Below are positions 60,438 through 64,000 of a DNA stretch of 64,000 bases, piece after piece; position 1 is the first letter of the stretch, and each line of letters begins with the position of its first letter. Under the pieces are notes generated by a model that worked only from the letters and a program-made list of their open reading frames with translations, was not told where the DNA came from and searched no databases. A program made the position numbers and the translations under genes. This DNA comes from CAUPWF01 sp964369425 (GTDB lineage Bacteria > Bacillota > Clostridia > Lachnospirales > Lachnospiraceae): contig CAYJGW010000001.1 in the NCBI GenBank assembly GCA_964369425.1, forward strand, positions 61,351-125,350, given 5' to 3'.

Positions 60438-60560
60438 TCATTCTTCATGTCTATTGACAGTGGTAAGTGGAATGTACTGAATAAAACTACACTTGTGACG
60501 CCCTAAACTGTTTAACTAAGATCGCAAATAGAGAGGAAGAAGTACCATAATAATTACACC

Positions 60561-61079
60561 TTGCAGAAATGTGATAGCAGTAAAATTGATTTAGCTATTA
60601 AATTTTTATTGAATCAGTGCGAGGATATCACTCCGTTAGCACTTCAAAAAGCACTTTACTATATTCAGGGATTTTATTTTTCGTTTTACAAAACCTATCT
60701 GTTTTCGGAAGAGTGTCAGGCTTGGGTGCATGGGCCAGTGTATCCTGATATTTATTTCAGATATAGAGATTATAAATTTGACCCTATTGTTTATAATGAT
60801 GAAATTGATGATGCGATATTATCATTATCAGAAAAATCTATTTTTGAAAGTGTAGTTAAACATATTTGTTGTTATAGTGGAAAGGTACTAGAGAAATTCA
60901 CACATTCTGAAACGCCATGGTTATTGGCTAGAGGGAAACTTCCAGAAACCGAGCTATCTGATAGAATTATAAGCAGGGAAGAAATTGGAAAGTACTTTGA
61001 TAGTGTTAAAGAAAAATATAACATGATTAATCCTAATGATATCAAAGCATATACTCAGACTATGTTTCAACAAATATAG
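60561..61079 (+). CDS. Panacea domain (SocA-like, DUF4065) protein, orphan antitoxin
   Basis: 172 residues. ITPLALQKALYYIQGFYFSF followed by CQAWVHGPVYPDIYFRYRDY is the Panacea/DUF4065 signature (the LQKLLYY...W.HGPV pattern) of antitoxins that pair with many toxins, and of the SocA adaptor. No toxin gene is adjacent on either side. The start is doubtful: the proposed TTG (60561) has no Shine-Dalgarno at normal spacing, no ATG lies earlier in frame after the stop at 60513, and AGAGGAAG (60532-60539) is too far. It may have lost its start or partner, or come by transfer. It lies in a short gap between the topoisomerase and rimP operons. Confidence 0.7.
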   Translation: MQKCDSSKIDLAIKFLLNQCEDITPLALQKALYYIQGFYFSFYKTYLFSEECQAWVHGPVYPDIYFRYRDYKFDPIVYNDEIDDAILSLSEKSIFESVVKHICCYSGKVLEKFTHSETPWLLARGKLPETELSDRIISREEIGKYFDSVKEKYNMINPNDIKAYTQTMFQQI

Positions 61080-61107
61080 AGGTAGCGAAGAATCATGCAT
61101 AAAATGC

Positions 61108-61136
61108 TTGCTTTTTAAGAGAAAGTGTGTTAGTAT
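61108..61136 (+). promoter_or_regulatory. promoter for the rimP-nusA-infB operon
   Basis: -35 TTGCTT (61108-61113), 17-base spacer, -10 TAGTAT (61131-61136), about 75 bases upstream of rimP. Confidence 0.6.
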
Positions 61137-61162
61137 GACAGAAAGTATACAGGCCGACAGAA

Positions 61163-61186
61163 AAGAGTGAACGAAAGTTCACTCTT
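61163..61186 (+). other. GAAA-tetraloop hairpin in the rimP leader
   Basis: A perfect 10-bp stem AAGAGTGAAC / GTTCACTCTT closed by GAAA, followed by ATTTG. It lies between the promoter and rimP; without a full T-run it may be a weak attenuator or an antitermination/autoregulatory site for an operon that encodes NusA. Confidence 0.6.
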
Positions 61187-61219
61187 ATTTGTTGGTATCT
61201 AGAGAAAGGATGTCAAACG

Positions 61220-61684
61220 TTGTCAAAAAAAGAAAACTATGAACAAAAAACGGAAGAATTATTGCTTCCAATTGTAACAGAATACGGTTTTGAACTAGTC
61301 GATGTGGAATATGTCAAGGAAGGTGGAACTTGGTACTTGAGAGCATACATTGATAAACCGGGAGGAATTGCTGTCGATGACTGTGAAGTGGTTAGCAGAG
61401 CATTTTCTTTATTACTAGATGATAAAGATTATATTGAAGATGCTTATATTTTTGAGGTTAGCTCACCAGGGCTTGGAAGAGCAATAAAGAAAGACAAAGA
61501 TTTCAAGCGAAATTTAGAAAAGCAAGTAGAGATTAGAACGTACAGAGCAATAGATAAAAAGAAAGAGTTTGTAGGGCTCTTGAAAGAATACGATAACGAC
61601 GTGATAAAAATAGAAGAAGAAGGCGGAGAAAGAGAATTTCAAAAAAGCGATGTAGCACTTATTCGTGAATATTTTGAATGGTAA
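61220..61684 (+). CDS. rimP: ribosome maturation factor RimP
   Basis: Assists 30S assembly. 154 residues from TTG 61220 (AAAGGATG about 8 bases upstream; the nearby ATG at 61210 is out of frame). N-terminal domain with YGFELVDVEYVKEGGTWYLR and DDCEVVSRAFSLLLD; VSSPGLGRAIKKDKDF is the family signature; a C-terminal SH3-like barrel follows. First gene of rimP-nusA-rnpM-L7Ae-infB, the conserved operon. Confidence 0.96.
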   Translation: MSKKENYEQKTEELLLPIVTEYGFELVDVEYVKEGGTWYLRAYIDKPGGIAVDDCEVVSRAFSLLLDDKDYIEDAYIFEVSSPGLGRAIKKDKDFKRNLEKQVEIRTYRAIDKKKEFVGLLKEYDNDVIKIEEEGGEREFQKSDVALIREYFEW

Positions 61685-61719
61685 GATACAGAGTTTAATA
61701 TATATAGGAGGAATTTTAG

Positions 61720-62907
61720 ATGGGTAAGGCAAATACAGAATTATTAGAAGCATTAACTATTTTAGAAAAAGAAAAAGACATCAGTAAGGAGACGATGCTA
61801 GAGGCAATTGAAAATTCATTAATGAATGCCTGTAAAAATCACTTTGGGAAGGCAGATAACATTAAAGTGGAGATGGACTATTCTACATGTGCATATGAGG
61901 TATATGCAGAGAAAGAAGTGGTAGAAGAGGTAGAAGATGATGTGTTAGAAATCAGTTTAGCACAAGCAAAAATGATTGATTCTAGATATGATATAGGGGA
62001 CATTGTTCGTATCCCAGTAGAATCAAAAGAGTTTGGACGTATTGCAACGCAAAATGCTAAGAACTTAATCTTACAGAAGATTAGAGAAGAAGAACGCAAA
62101 GTAGTATATGATCAATATTTTGAGAAAGAAAAAGATATTGTAACAGGAATTGTACAAAGATATATCGGAAGAAATATCAGTATTGACTTAGGAAAAGCAG
62201 ATGCAATGCTGACGGAAAATGAGCAGGTGAAAAATGAGCATTTTAAGCCGACAGAGCGTATTAAGCTTTATGTAGTCGAAGTGAAAAATACGACAAAAGG
62301 TCCAAAAATCTTAGTGTCTAGAACACATCCAGAATTGGTAAAACGACTATTTGAAGCAGAAGTGACAGAAGTGAAAGATGGAATTGTGGAGATTAAGAGT
62401 ATTTCAAGAGAAGCAGGTTCAAGAACAAAGATTGCAGTATGGTCGAACGATGAAGATGTGGATCCAGTTGGAGCTTGTGTTGGTATGAATGGGGTTCGTG
62501 TTAATTCGATTGTAAATGAGTTGCGTGGTGAAAAGATCGATATCATTAATTGGAGTGATAACCCAGCTGTTTTAATTGAAAACTCGCTAAGTCCAGCAAA
62601 AGTAATCTCTGTTTTGGCAGATCCAGACGAAAAAACGGCTAGTGTCATAGTACCAGATTATCAACTATCCCTAGCAATTGGTAAGGAAGGGCAAAATGCG
62701 AGATTAGCAGCAAGACTGACAGGATACAAGATAGATATTAAGAGCGAAAGTCAGGCTATAGAATCAGGAGAACTTCCAGAAAACTATTTGGAACTTATGG
62801 AAGAAGATACACAAGAAGAGTATACAGAAGATACATTTACATTAGAGTATGAGGACGAATTTGAAGATGTAGTATTTGATGAGGACTTTACGGATGTTGA
62901 AGAATAA
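61720..62907 (+). CDS. nusA: transcription termination/antitermination factor NusA
   Basis: 395 residues: N-terminal RNA polymerase-binding domain (1-125), S1 domain (about 130-200, GIVQRYIGRNISIDLG), KH1 (about 225-275) and KH2 (DYQLSLAIGKEGQNARLAARLTG near 320), and an acidic tail (EEDTQEEYTEDTFTLEYEDE) in place of the enterobacterial AR repeats. AGGAGG before ATG 61720. Overlaps rnpM by 14 bases. Confidence 0.97.
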   Translation: MGKANTELLEALTILEKEKDISKETMLEAIENSLMNACKNHFGKADNIKVEMDYSTCAYEVYAEKEVVEEVEDDVLEISLAQAKMIDSRYDIGDIVRIPVESKEFGRIATQNAKNLILQKIREEERKVVYDQYFEKEKDIVTGIVQRYIGRNISIDLGKADAMLTENEQVKNEHFKPTERIKLYVVEVKNTTKGPKILVSRTHPELVKRLFEAEVTEVKDGIVEIKSISREAGSRTKIAVWSNDEDVDPVGACVGMNGVRVNSIVNELRGEKIDIINWSDNPAVLIENSLSPAKVISVLADPDEKTASVIVPDYQLSLAIGKEGQNARLAARLTGYKIDIKSESQAIESGELPENYLELMEEDTQEEYTEDTFTLEYEDEFEDVVFDEDFTDVEE

Positions 62908-63169
62908 GAAAATACCGATGCGAAAATGCGTGGGTTGTCTAGAAATGAAGCATAAGAAAGAGATGATTCGAGTGATTAGAACACAAGAAGGAGATTTTAT
63001 GCTTGATAGCACTGGTAAAAAAAACGGACGTGGAGCTTATGTGTGTAACACAAAAGAATGTTTAGAACAAGCAATTAAGACAAAAGGACTAGAGCGGTCG
63101 TTTAAGATGGGAATACCAGAAGAGGTGTATCAACAGTTGAAAAAGGAGATGGAGCATATTGACCAATAA
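62894..63169 (+). CDS. rnpM: YlxR family RNase P modulator
   Basis: 91 residues from ATG 62894 (GAGG about 9 bases upstream); longer TTG/ATG starts at 62876-62879 lie inside nusA. KIPMRKCVGCLEMKHKKEMIRV and GRGAYVCNTKECLEQA are the YXLR (DUF448) signatures. In B. subtilis the homologue binds RNase P RNA. Sandwiched between nusA and an L7Ae-like gene, overlapping both, so the block is translationally coupled. Confidence 0.93.
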   Translation: MLKNKKIPMRKCVGCLEMKHKKEMIRVIRTQEGDFMLDSTGKKNGRGAYVCNTKECLEQAIKTKGLERSFKMGIPEEVYQQLKKEMEHIDQ

Positions 63170-63479
63170 TAAATTGTTATCCCTGCTTGGAATTGCAATG
63201 AAGGCGGGCAAGATTGCAAGTGGAGAGTATGCAACCGAGAATGAAGTAAAGACAGGTGGAGCATATTTTGTGATTATAGCAGAAGATGCATCTAATAACA
63301 CAAAAAAGAAATTTACTAATATGTGTGAATTTTATCAAGTGCCGTATACATATTACGGGACTAGAGAGATTCTTGGGCATACGATAGGAAAGGAATTCCG
63401 AGCAACATTAGCTGTCTTAGACGGTGGTTTTGCAACTGGAGTTCGCACTCACTTAAATTATAAGGAAAAAGGTGAATAG
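63159..63479 (+). CDS. L7Ae/L30e-type K-turn RNA-binding protein (YlxQ-like)
   Basis: 106 residues from TTG 63159, overlapping rnpM by 11 bases, with GGAG at 63151-63154. LLGIAMKAGKIASGE and AYFVIIAEDASNNTKKKF match the L7Ae superfamily seen between ylxR and infB in Firmicutes. Binds kink-turn RNA in related proteins; the target here is not known. Confidence 0.92.
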   Translation: MTNNKLLSLLGIAMKAGKIASGEYATENEVKTGGAYFVIIAEDASNNTKKKFTNMCEFYQVPYTYYGTREILGHTIGKEFRATLAVLDGGFATGVRTHLNYKEKGE

Positions 63480-63524
63480 TAGATTCACTTTTGCAAATAG
63501 AAGATTGCACAGGGAGGACAGTAG

Positions 63525-64000
63525 ATGTCAAAATTACGAATACATGAAATAGCAAAAGAAATTAACAAATCAAATAAAGAAGTTTTGGAATTGCTGAAAA
63601 ATAAAGGGATTGAAGCAAAAAGCCACATGAGTTCATTGGAAGATGATCAAGTGAAAATGGTTAAAAATCACTTTTCGGGAACGACAGAAACTAGAGTGAA
63701 AAACGTAGAACAAAAGAAAGTTGAGGTGTCTAAAATAGACGAGAAGAAAGAAATACAAAACGATGATAATGATCAAAAAAAGAAAAGAGTAGTACGCGTG
63801 TTTAATCCGCAGAACTCAAAAAACAATGGACCAAGAGAAGGGCAATCTAACAATCAGCAACGAAGAAATAATCAGAACAGACCATACGGAGATCGTCCAC
63901 AAGGAGAGAGAAGACCATACGGAGACCGTCCACAAGGAGATCGTCCACAAGGAGAGAGAAGACCATATGGAGATCGCCCACAAGGAGAGAGAAGACCATA
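63525..64000 (+). CDS. infB: translation initiation factor IF-2, N-terminal part (cut by window end)
   Basis: IF-2 brings fMet-tRNA to the 30S subunit. ATG 63525 follows GGGAGG at 7 bases. Residues 1-55 form the IF2_N domain (MSKLRIHEIAKEINKSNKEV), followed by a Lys/Glu-rich linker and then a Gln/Asn/Arg-rich stretch turning into tandem RPYGDRPQGER-type repeats from 63879. The G domain lies beyond the window. The frame is open to base 64000. Confidence 0.95.
   Translation, partial: MSKLRIHEIAKEINKSNKEVLELLKNKGIEAKSHMSSLEDDQVKMVKNHFSGTTETRVKNVEQKKVEVSKIDEKKEIQNDDNDQKKKRVVRVFNPQNSKNNGPREGQSNNQQRRNNQNRPYGDRPQGERRPYGDRPQGDRPQGERRPYGDRPQGERRP
63879..64000 (+). repeat. in-frame tandem repeats in infB linker
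   Basis: About 33-base units coding for RPYGDRPQGER, with shorter units (RPQGER) interspersed, continuing past the window end. The DNA repeats are near-identical with silent changes (CGT/CGC, TAC/TAT), so slippage is likely and the unit number may vary between strains. Confidence 0.85.

Noticed and set aside
60447..60506. 19-codon frame after parC (starts MSIDSGKWN)
   Set aside because: No Shine-Dalgarno and too short to support; no family recognised.
63879..64000. Repeat array considered as a CRISPR
   Set aside because: Units are contiguous, in frame with infB and have no unique spacers.

Overview
The window looks like a chromosomal segment of an AT-rich, endospore-forming anaerobe of the Clostridia, most likely a Lachnospiraceae-type organism. 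The reasons are the gpr-spoIIP sporulation pair, the DUF512-der-plsY-gpsA run, a DUF5688 protein, the iron-sulfur scaffold plus GGGtGRT pair, clean AGGAGG-type ribosome binding sites, and frequent TTG/GTG alternative starts. Nearly all of it is core genome. I see no insertion sequence, prophage, CRISPR array or rRNA operon. The genus is not claimed.

Layout. 1-3.0 kb: arginine biosynthesis (end of argC, a GNAT gene, argJ, argB). 3.1-8.5 kb: a small multidrug-type transporter, then a competence cluster in which a two-component system (response regulator, sensor kinase) sits between comEA and comEC. 8.5-15.7 kb: dgt-dnaG-rpoD (macromolecular synthesis), trmK, a Nif3-like gene and a TGS-type nucleoside kinase. 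15.7-17.7 kb (minus): aroC-rluA. 17.7-20.2 kb: a 5'-truncated SGNH/AlgX-like remnant and an L,D-transpeptidase, each preceded by a copy of the same ~57-bp sequence. 20.2-21.8 kb: tgt-yajC. 22-30 kb: leuB-ilvD-ilvB, serC-serA and a polysaccharide deacetylase.

30-31.2 kb (minus): a divergent PRPP synthetase. 31.3-37.4 kb: DUF512, der, plsY, gpsA, aroK, yqeG and efp. 37.5-39.7 kb: a DUF5688 gene, tRNA-Arg(CCG), a 50-codon small gene missed by length cut-offs, a small membrane protein and a SEC-C protein. 39.8-42.4 kb: a DUF3048 lipid-anchored or membrane protein and a polyprenyl-phosphate sugar transferase. 42.6-46.9 kb: yicC, gmk, rpoZ, rimO, pgsA and pncC. 47.0-48.8 kb: the uncharacterised Fe-S scaffold/GGGtGRT operon. 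48.9-50.5 kb: ilvN-ilvC. 50.7-53.9 kb: a cold-shock gene, cysK, an NCS2 purine permease and rpsT. 54.0-56.2 kb: gpr-spoIIP. 56.3-60.4 kb: a type IIA topoisomerase pair (parE/parC-like). 60.5-61.1 kb: an orphan Panacea (SocA-like) antitoxin gene. 61.2-64.0 kb: rimP-nusA-rnpM-L7Ae-infB, with infB cut by the window end.

How it fits together. Branched-chain amino acid synthesis is split between two loci: leuB-ilvD-ilvB at 22 kb, and ilvN-ilvC at 49 kb, which supplies the small acetolactate synthase subunit. Their promoters share the same -10 hexamer. The most interesting candidates for undescribed biology are the scaffold/GGGtGRT operon, the two-component system embedded in the competence genes (with comEC apparently starting at an ATC codon), the duplicated promoter-like block around the truncated gene, and the structured leaders of rpsT and rimP. 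Family names come from motif recognition by eye; no database search was run.
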